A DNA stretch of 59,237 bases, from the NCBI GenBank assembly GCA_031260965.1, contig JAISKK010000054.1, positions 1 to 59,237 on the forward strand, read 5' to 3'. How positions within the stretch are numbered: the stretch's first letter is position 1; every line of letters begins with the position of its first letter. The position numbers and the translations under genes were made by a program. The notes below the pieces were generated by a model. The model was given only the letters and a program-made list of their open reading frames with translations. It was not told the origin of the DNA and made no database searches. Positions 46,673 through 56,389 of the stretch are shown here, in pieces. The stretch comes from Desulfovibrio sp. GTDB taxonomy: Bacteria > Desulfobacterota > Desulfovibrionia > Desulfovibrionales > Desulfovibrionaceae.

Positions 46673-47554
46673 ATGCGTTACGAAGGAATGATTTACCGGC
46701 CGCCCTCCGAAGGCGGCAGTCTTATTATCCAGGCTACGGTAGGCTGCCCGCATAACCGTTGCCGCTTTTGCAACATGTACAAGGACAAGCGTTTCCGCAT
46801 CCGTAAGGTGGAGGAGGTGCTGGAAGATATTGACGCCGCCGGGCGTTATTACGGAGCAAACGGTGTACGCACCGTATTTCTGGCTGACGGCAATACCGCC
46901 ATCATGCGCACGGAGCATCTTTTGCGCATCCTGCGCAGGCTGAACGAGGTTTTCCCGAAGCTGGAGCGGATTACCTCCTATTGCGCGTCCCAGTATATGG
47001 TCAAAAAGACGGCGGGGGAATGGGCCGAGCTGCGCTCCGCAGGTCTTGGCCGCATCCACTGCGGCATGGAGAGCGGCCATGATCCTCTGCTGTCCAGAGT
47101 TAAGAAGGGCGCGACCATGCGTGAGATGATCGAGGGCGGCAAGGCCCTGCGTTCCGCCGGCATCGAACTCAGCATGTACTATATGGCCGGGCTTGGCGGG
47201 GCGGAAATGTCCGAGGGTCACGCCAGAGACAGCGCCGCGGTCTTGAACGCCGTGGACCCGGACTTCATCCGGGTGCGCACCTTCACGCCCATGTCCGGCA
47301 CGGAGCTTGGCGAGGACTTTCGCGCCGGGCGCTTCACCCTGCTTGGCCCGCATGAGACGCTGCGCGAACTGCGTACCCTGGTCGAGGGACTGGAGGGAAC
47401 AGGTCTTTTTTTCAGCGACCACTGGTTGAATTTCGCCGATATTCACGGGCGTCTGCCCGATGACAAAGAGCGGATGTTGCGGGCGCTGGATGAAGCTTTG
47501 ACTTTGCCGGACGATTTATTCCGTCCGGTGGGCATGATTACCGACAGTTTATAA
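46673..47554 (+). CDS. radical SAM protein with CX4CX2C cluster motif
   Basis: QATVGCPHNRCRFCNMYKDKRFRIRKVEEVLEDI. Confidence 0.88.
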   Translation: MRYEGMIYRPPSEGGSLIIQATVGCPHNRCRFCNMYKDKRFRIRKVEEVLEDIDAAGRYYGANGVRTVFLADGNTAIMRTEHLLRILRRLNEVFPKLERITSYCASQYMVKKTAGEWAELRSAGLGRIHCGMESGHDPLLSRVKKGATMREMIEGGKALRSAGIELSMYYMAGLGGAEMSEGHARDSAAVLNAVDPDFIRVRTFTPMSGTELGEDFRAGRFTLLGPHETLRELRTLVEGLEGTGLFFSDHWLNFADIHGRLPDDKERMLRALDEALTLPDDLFRPVGMITDSL

Positions 47555-47617
47555 GAATTTGTGCAAGGGAAGCCCCGCCCGGCGTGCGGGGCCTTGTTTC
47601 TCAAGCGTAACTTGCTT

Positions 47618-48298
47618 CTACAGGATCGGATCCGTCAGGCCGTTCGCGGCGAAGGCCGCTTCCCTGGCCCGGCAGGTGGGGCAGACGCGGCATGGGGTGT
47701 TGTCTCCGGCATAACAGGACCGGGTCAGACTATAGGGGACCGAGCGCTCAAGCCCGAAGCGCACGATTTCCTCCTTGCTCCTGTCCACGAAGGGGGCGAT
47801 GACCTCGACCCGACCCAGGCTGGAAAGCAGGATGGTCCGGCGCGCGGAGGCTATATATTCCGGGCGGCAGTCCGGATAAACGGCGTGGTCTCCGCCCTGG
47901 ACGCCGAGAGCGACATAGGCCTTTTCGCCGGGAGAGGCGGAGGATTCCGCAAACCCGGCCAGAGCGGCGATGAAGATGGTGTTGCGGCCGGGAATGACGG
48001 TCAGTTTCATGTTTTCCTCGTCATACTCGGTCCGGGGCAGATTTCCCCCGTTCTGCATCAGGACGGAACGCGCTCCGTAAAAGAGGCCGGAGGCGTCTAT
48101 TTCTATGAGGGCTTGGCCGGCGGCATACCAAGCCGCTACCCGTCTGGCCGCTGCCTCTTCCATGGCGTTATGCCGGGAGGGGTATTTGAAAAAGACGGGC
48201 CGGACAACCATCTTTTTTTCCAGCAGAAAGGCATAGAGGGTGGTGGAATCAAGACCGCCGGACAGGGAGAGAAAAACGTTTTTTTCTTCCATGTTCAC
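47618..48298 (-). CDS. queC: 7-cyano-7-deazaguanine synthase QueC
   Basis: LSLSGGLDSTTLYAFLL PP-loop; C-terminal zinc site SCYAGDNTPCRVCPTCRARE. Confidence 0.9.
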   Translation of the reverse strand: MNMEEKNVFLSLSGGLDSTTLYAFLLEKKMVVRPVFFKYPSRHNAMEEAAARRVAAWYAAGQALIEIDASGLFYGARSVLMQNGGNLPRTEYDEENMKLTVIPGRNTIFIAALAGFAESSASPGEKAYVALGVQGGDHAVYPDCRPEYIASARRTILLSSLGRVEVIAPFVDRSKEEIVRFGLERSVPYSLTRSCYAGDNTPCRVCPTCRAREAAFAANGLTDPIL

Positions 48299-48346
48299 GG
48301 CGGCCGCAATAATGCTTGAGGGTAAAGGAGGTGGAAAGATTTCGCC

Positions 48347-48760
48347 TCAGACGTCAAACATGAGCAGACCTTCGCCCTCGACCACTATCTCGCCCTTCTG
48401 GTTTTCCACCCAGTTCTTCATGGTCAGGCGTTTTTTGGCCTCGTTTTTTTCCTGCACCTCGGCCCAGGCGGTCAGGGTGTCGCCCAGAAATACCGGGAGG
48501 CGGAATTTAAGGGACTGGGTCATATAGACAGCGCCTTGTCCGGGAATGATGGTGCCGTGTACCGCGCTGATCAGCCCGGCGCTGATCATGCCGTGCGCGA
48601 TGCGCCGGCCGAAGCGAGTGGTTTTGGCAAAAGCCTCGTCAAGGTGCAGGGGGTTTTTGTCATTGCTGACATCGGCGAATTTTTCTACCACATCGGAGGT
48701 AATTTCCTTGCTGATGCTGTCTTTGTCGCCGACTTTCAATGTAGCAAATGTCCAAGCCAT
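48347..48760 (-). CDS. MaoC-like dehydratase ((R)-specific enoyl-CoA hydratase)
   Basis: FADVSNDKNPLHLDEAFAKTTRFGRRIAHGMISAGL hydratase-2 motif. Confidence 0.93.
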   Translation of the reverse strand: MAWTFATLKVGDKDSISKEITSDVVEKFADVSNDKNPLHLDEAFAKTTRFGRRIAHGMISAGLISAVHGTIIPGQGAVYMTQSLKFRLPVFLGDTLTAWAEVQEKNEAKKRLTMKNWVENQKGEIVVEGEGLLMFDV

Positions 48761-48786
48761 ATAAAAAGCCTCCTTGGGTTTGATGG

Positions 48787-48833
48787 TTTTTCAGTTCCCA
48801 GTCCGTGCTTCCCATGGACTGGGAACTGAAAAA
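48787..48833. repeat. perfect 18-bp inverted repeat, 11-nt loop
   Basis: TTTTTCAGTTCCCAGTCC (48787-48804) / GGACTGGGAACTGAAAAA (48816-48833). Confidence 0.85.
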
Positions 48834-48837
48834 AACT

Positions 48838-50238
48838 TTAGAACTTTAGTCCTAAGATAGTCCAGACAAGGATGAGAAACAGGGTTACCACAAAGGGACA
48901 AATCAGGGTGGTCATGCAGATGTCCGGATAGGATTTTTTGTGGGTCATACCGCAGATGGCCAGCAGAGTGATGACCGCGCCGTTGTGCGGCATGGTGTCA
49001 AAACCGCCGGAAGACATGGAGGCCACGCGGTGCATAAGTTCCGGGCTCACGCCGGTTTGAGCGCCCCATTCCAGAAAACGCGCGCCCATGGCTTCAAGGG
49101 CTATGCTCATGCCGCCGGAAGCGGAACCGGTGATGCCGGCCAGGGCGTTAACAGTCAGCGCTTCGGAAATCAGCGGGGTGCCGGGGTCAATGCTCAGAAG
49201 GAAGTCACGGATTTGGGCAAAACCGGGCATAGCGCGGATAATGTTGCCGTAACCAACTTCCGAGGCCGTGTTCATAATAGCCAGCAAAGAACCGATGGCG
49301 CCGGCGTTGATGGAGGCCTGGAGATTGGCGCGGGCTTTAAACTGGGCGAAGCCCAGAGCGATGGTCAGCAAAATGCCCACGATCAGGCCAATCACCAGTG
49401 CCCAGTTGGCCACGGGAATAGCCTTGGCGACCAGGGCCAGAGAGGCGAAAGCGGGCGCTTTGATGATAGCCGGATCCCAGGTGGCGATAACCTTGGTGAG
49501 GATATAGTTGACCACCAGCACGGCGATCAGGGGCAGAGCGGCCAGCATCGGCGGTATTTCGGGGATGCCGTCATCAAAAGTGTTCATCGCGCGCGTGTCT
49601 TCTTCACCAAAGCCTTCACCTGCGGCAGCCATTTGCCTCTGGCGATACTTCAGCCATACAACAGCCCAGATAAACATGAGGGCGGAGCCGGTGAGACCGA
49701 AAAGAGGAGCGGCAAAGGCGTCGGTATGAAAGTAGACAGTGGGGATGATGTTCTGAATCTGCGGCGATCCGGGGACGGCGGTCATGGTGAAGCCGAAAGC
49801 GCCAAAGGCGATGGTGCCGGGGATGAGTCTGCGCGGATAGCCGGCTTCTTTAAAGAGAGAATAGGCGAATGGATACACGGCGAAGGCCACCACGAAGAGG
49901 CTGATGCCGCCATAGGTCAGCGCGGCGCCGGCCAGGATGGTGGCCATGATAGCCTGCTGCGGTCCCAGTTTGATGGCAATAAATCTGGCCACGGACCGGG
50001 CGGCGCCGCTATCTTCCATCAGCTTGCCGAAAACCGCTCCCAGCAGAAAGACCGGGAAGAAGTTTTTGACGTAGGTCGCCAGATTGGTCATGAAAAGTTC
50101 GCTGTATGTGGGCAACAGGGAGAAACCGGCCGTCAGCGCGGCCACCAGCGCGCACAGCGGAGCAAAGATGATGACTGAAAAGCCCTTGTATGCAATCCAG
50201 ATCAACAGACAGAGAGACAGAATAATACCAAACAGCAT
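48838..50238 (-). CDS. GntP-family permease
   Basis: 466 aa polytopic; TYGGISLFVVAFAVYPFA, GITGSASGGMSIALEA, GGFDTMPHNGAVITLLAICGMTHKKSYPDI. Confidence 0.88.
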   Translation of the reverse strand: MLFGIILSLCLLIWIAYKGFSVIIFAPLCALVAALTAGFSLLPTYSELFMTNLATYVKNFFPVFLLGAVFGKLMEDSGAARSVARFIAIKLGPQQAIMATILAGAALTYGGISLFVVAFAVYPFAYSLFKEAGYPRRLIPGTIAFGAFGFTMTAVPGSPQIQNIIPTVYFHTDAFAAPLFGLTGSALMFIWAVVWLKYRQRQMAAAGEGFGEEDTRAMNTFDDGIPEIPPMLAALPLIAVLVVNYILTKVIATWDPAIIKAPAFASLALVAKAIPVANWALVIGLIVGILLTIALGFAQFKARANLQASINAGAIGSLLAIMNTASEVGYGNIIRAMPGFAQIRDFLLSIDPGTPLISEALTVNALAGITGSASGGMSIALEAMGARFLEWGAQTGVSPELMHRVASMSSGGFDTMPHNGAVITLLAICGMTHKKSYPDICMTTLICPFVVTLFLILVWTILGLKF

Positions 50239-50667
50239 AGACTCCTCCTTAGAAGTAGTAGACGATGAGCTAAGGTTGGCGCATGAGCGCTAGTGGGTAG
50301 TTTCCTTGCCGACAGTGCCATTCGTGACCTGTACCCGACCCCTATGACCAGGGAAGGCAGCCATAGCTGTGCCAAACGTTTCTCTCTACGCCAAGAAGCA
50401 TCCCGTCATATACCCGCTAAGGCGTAAGTTTTATGATTACTTTGGATCATATTATAACAATGCAGGGATCATTTTTTTTTGTCAACTGTTCGCCCGGCTT
50501 TTTTTCGCCCGGTTTTCAGAAAATATTTTCTAAATGCACACGCCTTTAGGGAATTTAGTGTTTGTCGCTTGCCGGGCGCTCAAAAATACATTATTGTCCA
50601 CCATAATAAATGCCGTCCGCGTTTTTGCGGCGCCACCAATTCCCGTCCAGCCCGGAGTGAGGTTCTC

Positions 50668-53600
50668 ATGCCTGTTCTGCCCGCTATAACCCGTTGGCGT
50701 GGTTTTTTTCTTATGGCCTTTTGTTTTTGCCTGCTTTTTGCCGCAGGCTGCATGGATGAAGCCGGCAAAGACAAGGGCGCGCAAAACGCTACCTCTTCCG
50801 CCCCGGAAGGAAAGCCCGCAGCGATTGCTGGTGGGGAACCGGCCGATTCCCCGGCCGCGCCGCGTCTTCTGAACACCGGCTTCGCCACGACGGGCAGCGG
50901 GCAGGGCGTCTTTCTCCTGCGCTTCAGCGCCCCCATGCCGGGGGCGGACGAGCGCGACGCTTCGGGACCCGTCATACTGCCGCCGGAGCGGTTGCCCGTC
51001 GAATTCAGTCCTCCCGTGCCCGGAGAAGGCACATGGATGAGCCCCACGGAATTGCGCTTCATCTCCTACGATCGTCTGGCCAGGGCCACAACTTACAACC
51101 TGAAGGCGCGCGCCGGGGTAAAGGGTCAGGGCGCGGCCCCTTTTGAGGGGACGGCCTCTTTTACACCCTACCCCTTTCTCTGGAATGATGCCGGGCAGAC
51201 GCGCTACTACAAAGATGGGACTGTGCAGTTGAAGCTGCATTTTTCCGACCGGGTGGATGCGGCGAAATTCCGGGCCGCTTTTGCCGTCCGCAGTAAGGAA
51301 GGAACAAAAACAGGGCCGCTTTTGCCCTTTGAGGTAAAGACGGAGCAAGGCCGGGAGAATGCGGCCAATGAACTTGAGGTTCTGGTAAAACCGGAGCGTC
51401 TGGGCCAGCTTGAGCTTTCCCTGCCCGCCGGTTTTGCGGGCGAAGACGGCCCCCAGGGTTTTGAGAGCGCGAACACCCGTCTGATCGAGACCACCTCCCT
51501 GCTGCAGATTCAGACGGTGCGCTCCCGGCATACGGATTCACCGCCCTGGGACCGTTATATTGAGGTGAAGACCACAAACAGCGCCGACATGGATACAGTG
51601 CGCCAGTATATGGAAATCACGCCGGCCACGGAAGTGCGCATCGAAGCCACATCGTCCGGCTTCAACATCAGCGGGGATTTTATAAACAAACCGCGTCTGA
51701 CCCTGACTTTCAAAAAAGGCATGCCCGGTCTTCTCGGTCATCTCACGGAAGATTTCACCTCCACCGTAATCTTCAAGGATTTCTCTCCCCGTCTGGCCAT
51801 TGACACGCGGGGCAGTGTGCTCTCGCCCCTGCGCTCCCTGCTTGTGCCCGTCTCCTCCCTGAACGTGGAACGGGTGCAGGCAACGCTCTGGCAGTTGCCG
51901 GAAAGCAATATTCCGCTCATGAGCATGGGTTTTTTCAACAGTTACCGGAAAGAACTTTCCCATAAATTCGCCGTGCGCGGCGGGGCCGTGAACGGCGCAC
52001 GCAACCGTGTTGTGGAAAGCGCCATCGATCTCGCTCCAATGGCGGGCAAGACCAAGGGCGTCTTTTTGCTCAGCGTGTCCAACGATTCGGATTCCCAGAA
52101 CGTCGGTGCGGGCGAGAGCGGAGAAGACGATTCGGACGAATATTATGAGGATGAGGGTCTGGAAAGACTGGTGGTCATCTCCGATATCGGCATAGCGGCC
52201 CGCCTGCTGCCGGACGGCATTACCGTGTGGACCAATTCCATAGCCGCGGCTGAGGCCGTAAAAGACGCCAGAGTGCGCCTTTTCACAGCCAACAACATCC
52301 TGCTGGCCGAAGGCCTTACGGACAAGGATGGCCTTTGGCATTACAGCCGCAAAGAACCCTGGAAAGAGGGCCTGGAGCGCCCGGCCCTGGTTCTGGTTTC
52401 CACGGACGAGAAAAACACCCGCGCGCCCTCGGATATGGCCTATCTTAAATTCGAGTCCGCCCTGAATCGGGACAGTTCCTTTGATATTTACGGCAAGCCC
52501 TATCTGCGCCAGGGCTATGAAGCCTTCTGTTTCACGCCGCGCGGCATATTCCGCCCCGGTGAGACGGTGGATTTCAAGATAATCACCCGTGACGCGCAAA
52601 TGCGTCCCCCTGCCTCTTTCCCGGTAGCCTGGAAGGTGGAATCCTCCACCGGTCGCACGGTGGGGCAGGGCACGGCTCAACTTTCCGCCGAGGGCGCGGC
52701 CGCCTTTTCCCTGTCTCTGGCCCCCACTTCGCCCACGGGCCGTTATTCTATGCGCGTCAGCATTCCCGGACAGAAGGCTATCGGAGGCTGCGTCTTTTCC
52801 GTTGAAGAATTCGCTCCACCGCGTATCGAGGTGAAACTGGAAGCGGAGCAGCAGGTCCTTGTGGGAGATGCCGAAGCCTCTGTGAATATTGACGCCGGAT
52901 ATCTTTTCGGCGCTCCCGTGGCCGAGGGTGAATGGGGTCTTGAAGTCAAGGCGCTGCCTTATCATTTCCAGCCCGGGGACTGGCGGGCCTATACCTTCCC
53001 GGCGGGCGACGCCCCCGGCAATGACTCTTCCTTTTCCAGCACGGGCAATCTGGATGCAGAGGGCAGGGGCCGCATCGCCTATACTCCTTCCGGTCTGGAT
53101 AAAAGCAACAGCGCCCTTGTCTCCTTTACCGTGCGGGTGCAGGAGGACGGCGGGCGCTGGGTGGCCCGCGCCGTCTCCGTACCCTGGTTCCGATCTTCCG
53201 TGCTGCTCGGCTATGAAAAAACCGAGGCGGTCCCCCAGGCCGGCGCGCCTTACAGTCTGCGCGTGGCGGCCGTCACTCCGGAAGGCCGGGCCGCGTCTTT
53301 GAACAAGGTCAAGGTTTTTGCGGAGCGGCGGCAGGATTATTATGTGCGCTCGGACCGGGGTTATGCGCAAAGCGTCCGCTTTGTCCAGGTGGCGGAGCAA
53401 GAGGTGGCCGTAAGCGAAGGTGTGGGGCTTTTTTCCTTCACCCCGCCTCAGCGCGGCGTTTACCGTATTCGTTTTGAAGACAAAGAGCAGGGCGCGCGGG
53501 CCGAAGCCGCCCTAGACGTCTGGTCCGGCGTGGCCGGCTCCGGCGATGGAGGATCCCCTCTGGTGGATCGGGTCATGCTTTCCTGGGACAAAGAGCGGTA

Positions 53601-56388
53601 CAGGGCGGGTGAAACGGCGAAACTTTCCGTCCGCGCCCCCTTTACCGGGAAACTGCTCCTGACCCTGGAAAGCGACAGGGAAATCTCCCGGCGCGTTCTC
53701 TCCATGGACAAAGCGGAGATGAGCCTGGAGGTGCCCGTAAGCCGGGACATGGCCCCCAATGCCTACTGCTCGGCCTGGCTTATCCGGCCCGTCAGACCGA
53801 ACGAGGTCTGGGGCGCGCACCGGGCCTTCGGGCTTATCCCGCTCAATGTGGACATGGCTCAGGCCAGACTGAGCGTGGATCTTGAGGCCCCGGAGGAAAT
53901 AACGCCCAAGGGCGAACTGCCGGTGAGCATCACCCTGAAAGACGCCGCGGGCAAAGCGGCGCCCGGCGAAGTGGCCCTCGCCCTTGTGGATGAGGGGCTG
54001 CTTTCCCTGACCGCCTTTGAGACCCCTGACCCCTTTGGCTTTTTTACCTTCAAGCGCGCTCTGGGGAGTTCCGCTTTTGATCTTTATGACAACCTGATGC
54101 CCCTTTCTGCGCGCAAAGCCCTGGCTTTAAGCCCCGGAGGCGACGGCGCCGACCTGCTTTCGCCCTTGACCCGCAAGCTGGAATTTTTGTCCATCTTCCT
54201 GGGCGTCCTGAAAACAGACGAGAACGGCAGGGCTTCCGCTTTGCTCAAGCTTCCGGAATACAGCGGCAAGGCCCGGCTGATGGCTGTGGCCGTTAACGCC
54301 TCGGCTGTGGGCAACGCGGCCCGCGAAGTGCGTGTGGCCCGCGCTGTCACGGTTGAGGCCACGGTTCCGCGTATGGTCGCGCCCGGAGACGTCTTTACCG
54401 CCCCGGTTTTTGTCTTCGCTTCCGATCCCGCGCCGCGCAAAGTTCTGGTCAGTCTGGTCACGGAGGGACCGCTCAGTCTGGCCGGAGCAAAGCAATATTC
54501 CCTGTCTCTGGACGCCAAAAATCCCAAAGCCTCCCTGCTTTTGCCCCTGAAAGCCGAAGCGGGATCGGGCATGGGCGTGTTGCGCATCCTCACCTCCATC
54601 GAGGGCGGGCCGCCGGATACGGCGTCCGGCATGTCGGCAGAGCGGGCGGCGGATCTGGCGCGGCGGGAAGCGCCCTTTGAACAGCGTCTGGAAGTGCCGG
54701 TGCGTCCGCCTTTCCCGCGCGTTACCCGCACAGGAAGCGGCATGATCCGCTCCGATGCTGTGGGAAACATTGACGTGGGCGGAGGCTTTTTCAAGGATAC
54801 CCAGAAAGTGAGCCTTGCCTTTGCCGGCACACCCGGCATAAGTCTGATGCAGGCTCTCGACTATCTGGATTCTTACCCCTACGGCTGCCTCGAACAGACC
54901 GTTTCCGGCGCCTGGCCTTATCTGGCTGTTCCGGCCATGCTCAAGTCCCTGGACCCGGCAAAGGCGCAGGACACCGAATTCCGGCAGGGTCTGGACTATG
55001 CGGTGCGGCGTATTTTGTCCATGCAGCGTCTGGACGGCGGCTTTAATATGTGGCCGGGCCGGGGCGAGCAAAGCGCCTATGCCTGGGGCAGCGTCTATGC
55101 CGCCCATTTCCTCAGCGAGGCGAAATCCTCCGGACTTGTGCCCGACGATGCCCTGAACGCCGTGCTGGTCTGGATGCGCTCCCGCCTTGCCGATCCTCTG
55201 CCCGTGGATTTGTGGGCCCTGCGAGACGCCTTGAGCGCCAAAGCCTATATCTGTTACGTGCTGGCTTTGAACAAGGATGTCCCCCTGGGCTGGATGCAGT
55301 TTATCAAGGATCAGAAGGATTTTCTGAGTCCCTCGGCGCGGATTTTCCTGGCCGGAGCCCAAGCGCTCGGCACGGGTAAAACGGCCGCCCTCAAGGAACT
55401 GGACAGAGCGTCCGCGCACTGGCCCTATGGTCCGGGTTGGAGTTATGAAAGCCCGGCGCGTAACGAGGCCCTGCGTCTGCTCATGTGGGCCAATGCCGAT
55501 CCCTTTGCCCCGGAGAGTGTTGCGCTGGCGGCGAAGGTCATGGAAACGGGCCGGAAAAACCAGTGGCAGAACACCCAGGAAAACGGCATGGCCGTGCTCG
55601 GTCTTGGCCGCTATACGGAAAAAACCGCAACTTCCGGCAAATTTTATGAAGCGATCCTGACCGCGCAAAGCAAAGATGGACCAATTGAGATCAGGACTTT
55701 TCAGGACGGGGAAAACCCGGTCTTCAGCCGTAAGGATCTCTGTCCGGCCGGGGCCGAAGATCCGTTGCCGCTTGCAGTGAACGTATTCGGCGAGGCCCCC
55801 GTGTATTATTCCTGGCAAAGTTCCGGCGTGCCCACAAGTCCTCCCGACCCCGCCTTCAAAGGGCTGATCGCCGCCCGGCGCTGGCTGCTGGAGAACGGAG
55901 AGACCGTGGACTTTATGGACTATGGACCGGGCGGCGAGATCAAAAATGCCAAACGCGAGGTCCGCGTTCCCCACGGGTCCAAGGTGACCGTGCTGCTTTA
56001 TCTCAAAGCGGCGGCCCCCTTTAACAGTCTGGCCCTGACGGACATTGCGCCCGGCGGCTTTGAACTGGAAAACCCCGGGCTGATCCCGGGCGAAGGCGGG
56101 GAACCCCCGGTTATGCCCAAAGATCCCAAAACCGGACTTGCGCTCAAAGCTCCGGAGCTTTTCGGCCAGCCCTTGTCCCTGAATTCTTATGAGCAGACGC
56201 GTGTGGAAATGCGCGACGACCGGCTGCTGCTCTTTGTCAACGCCGTGCCGGGGCGTCCGGCCTTTTTCACCTATAGCCTGCGCGCCGTGCATAAGGGAGA
56301 GTTCATGCTTCCGCCTCTGGCCGCCGAAGCCATGTATGACCCGGCTATCAGCGCGGTCGGTGTGCCCGGACGGGTGAAGGTGGAGTAG
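50668..56388 (+). CDS. bacterial alpha-2-macroglobulin family lipoprotein (YfhM-like, thioester type)
   Basis: LFAAGC lipobox; thioester CLEQ at 54886-54897 (YPYGCLEQTVSGAWPYL); about 1900 aa; followed by pbpC. Confidence 0.95.
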   Translation: MPVLPAITRWRGFFLMAFCFCLLFAAGCMDEAGKDKGAQNATSSAPEGKPAAIAGGEPADSPAAPRLLNTGFATTGSGQGVFLLRFSAPMPGADERDASGPVILPPERLPVEFSPPVPGEGTWMSPTELRFISYDRLARATTYNLKARAGVKGQGAAPFEGTASFTPYPFLWNDAGQTRYYKDGTVQLKLHFSDRVDAAKFRAAFAVRSKEGTKTGPLLPFEVKTEQGRENAANELEVLVKPERLGQLELSLPAGFAGEDGPQGFESANTRLIETTSLLQIQTVRSRHTDSPPWDRYIEVKTTNSADMDTVRQYMEITPATEVRIEATSSGFNISGDFINKPRLTLTFKKGMPGLLGHLTEDFTSTVIFKDFSPRLAIDTRGSVLSPLRSLLVPVSSLNVERVQATLWQLPESNIPLMSMGFFNSYRKELSHKFAVRGGAVNGARNRVVESAIDLAPMAGKTKGVFLLSVSNDSDSQNVGAGESGEDDSDEYYEDEGLERLVVISDIGIAARLLPDGITVWTNSIAAAEAVKDARVRLFTANNILLAEGLTDKDGLWHYSRKEPWKEGLERPALVLVSTDEKNTRAPSDMAYLKFESALNRDSSFDIYGKPYLRQGYEAFCFTPRGIFRPGETVDFKIITRDAQMRPPASFPVAWKVESSTGRTVGQGTAQLSAEGAAAFSLSLAPTSPTGRYSMRVSIPGQKAIGGCVFSVEEFAPPRIEVKLEAEQQVLVGDAEASVNIDAGYLFGAPVAEGEWGLEVKALPYHFQPGDWRAYTFPAGDAPGNDSSFSSTGNLDAEGRGRIAYTPSGLDKSNSALVSFTVRVQEDGGRWVARAVSVPWFRSSVLLGYEKTEAVPQAGAPYSLRVAAVTPEGRAASLNKVKVFAERRQDYYVRSDRGYAQSVRFVQVAEQEVAVSEGVGLFSFTPPQRGVYRIRFEDKEQGARAEAALDVWSGVAGSGDGGSPLVDRVMLSWDKERYRAGETAKLSVRAPFTGKLLLTLESDREISRRVLSMDKAEMSLEVPVSRDMAPNAYCSAWLIRPVRPNEVWGAHRAFGLIPLNVDMAQARLSVDLEAPEEITPKGELPVSITLKDAAGKAAPGEVALALVDEGLLSLTAFETPDPFGFFTFKRALGSSAFDLYDNLMPLSARKALALSPGGDGADLLSPLTRKLEFLSIFLGVLKTDENGRASALLKLPEYSGKARLMAVAVNASAVGNAAREVRVARAVTVEATVPRMVAPGDVFTAPVFVFASDPAPRKVLVSLVTEGPLSLAGAKQYSLSLDAKNPKASLLLPLKAEAGSGMGVLRILTSIEGGPPDTASGMSAERAADLARREAPFEQRLEVPVRPPFPRVTRTGSGMIRSDAVGNIDVGGGFFKDTQKVSLAFAGTPGISLMQALDYLDSYPYGCLEQTVSGAWPYLAVPAMLKSLDPAKAQDTEFRQGLDYAVRRILSMQRLDGGFNMWPGRGEQSAYAWGSVYAAHFLSEAKSSGLVPDDALNAVLVWMRSRLADPLPVDLWALRDALSAKAYICYVLALNKDVPLGWMQFIKDQKDFLSPSARIFLAGAQALGTGKTAALKELDRASAHWPYGPGWSYESPARNEALRLLMWANADPFAPESVALAAKVMETGRKNQWQNTQENGMAVLGLGRYTEKTATSGKFYEAILTAQSKDGPIEIRTFQDGENPVFSRKDLCPAGAEDPLPLAVNVFGEAPVYYSWQSSGVPTSPPDPAFKGLIAARRWLLENGETVDFMDYGPGGEIKNAKREVRVPHGSKVTVLLYLKAAAPFNSLALTDIAPGGFELENPGLIPGEGGEPPVMPKDPKTGLALKAPELFGQPLSLNSYEQTRVEMRDDRLLLFVNAVPGRPAFFTYSLRAVHKGEFMLPPLAAEAMYDPAISAVGVPGRVKVE

Positions 56389-56389
56389 A

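Noticed and set aside
48940-50178. 412-aa plus-strand ORF opposite the GntP-like permease
   Set aside because: Composition artefact (Gly/His/Gln-rich) antisense to a clear membrane protein.
50239-50667. Possible riboswitch or leader between the GntP-like permease and alpha-2-macroglobulin genes
   Set aside because: Only an AT-rich stretch with a T9 run (50472-50480) was seen; no conserved fold recognised.
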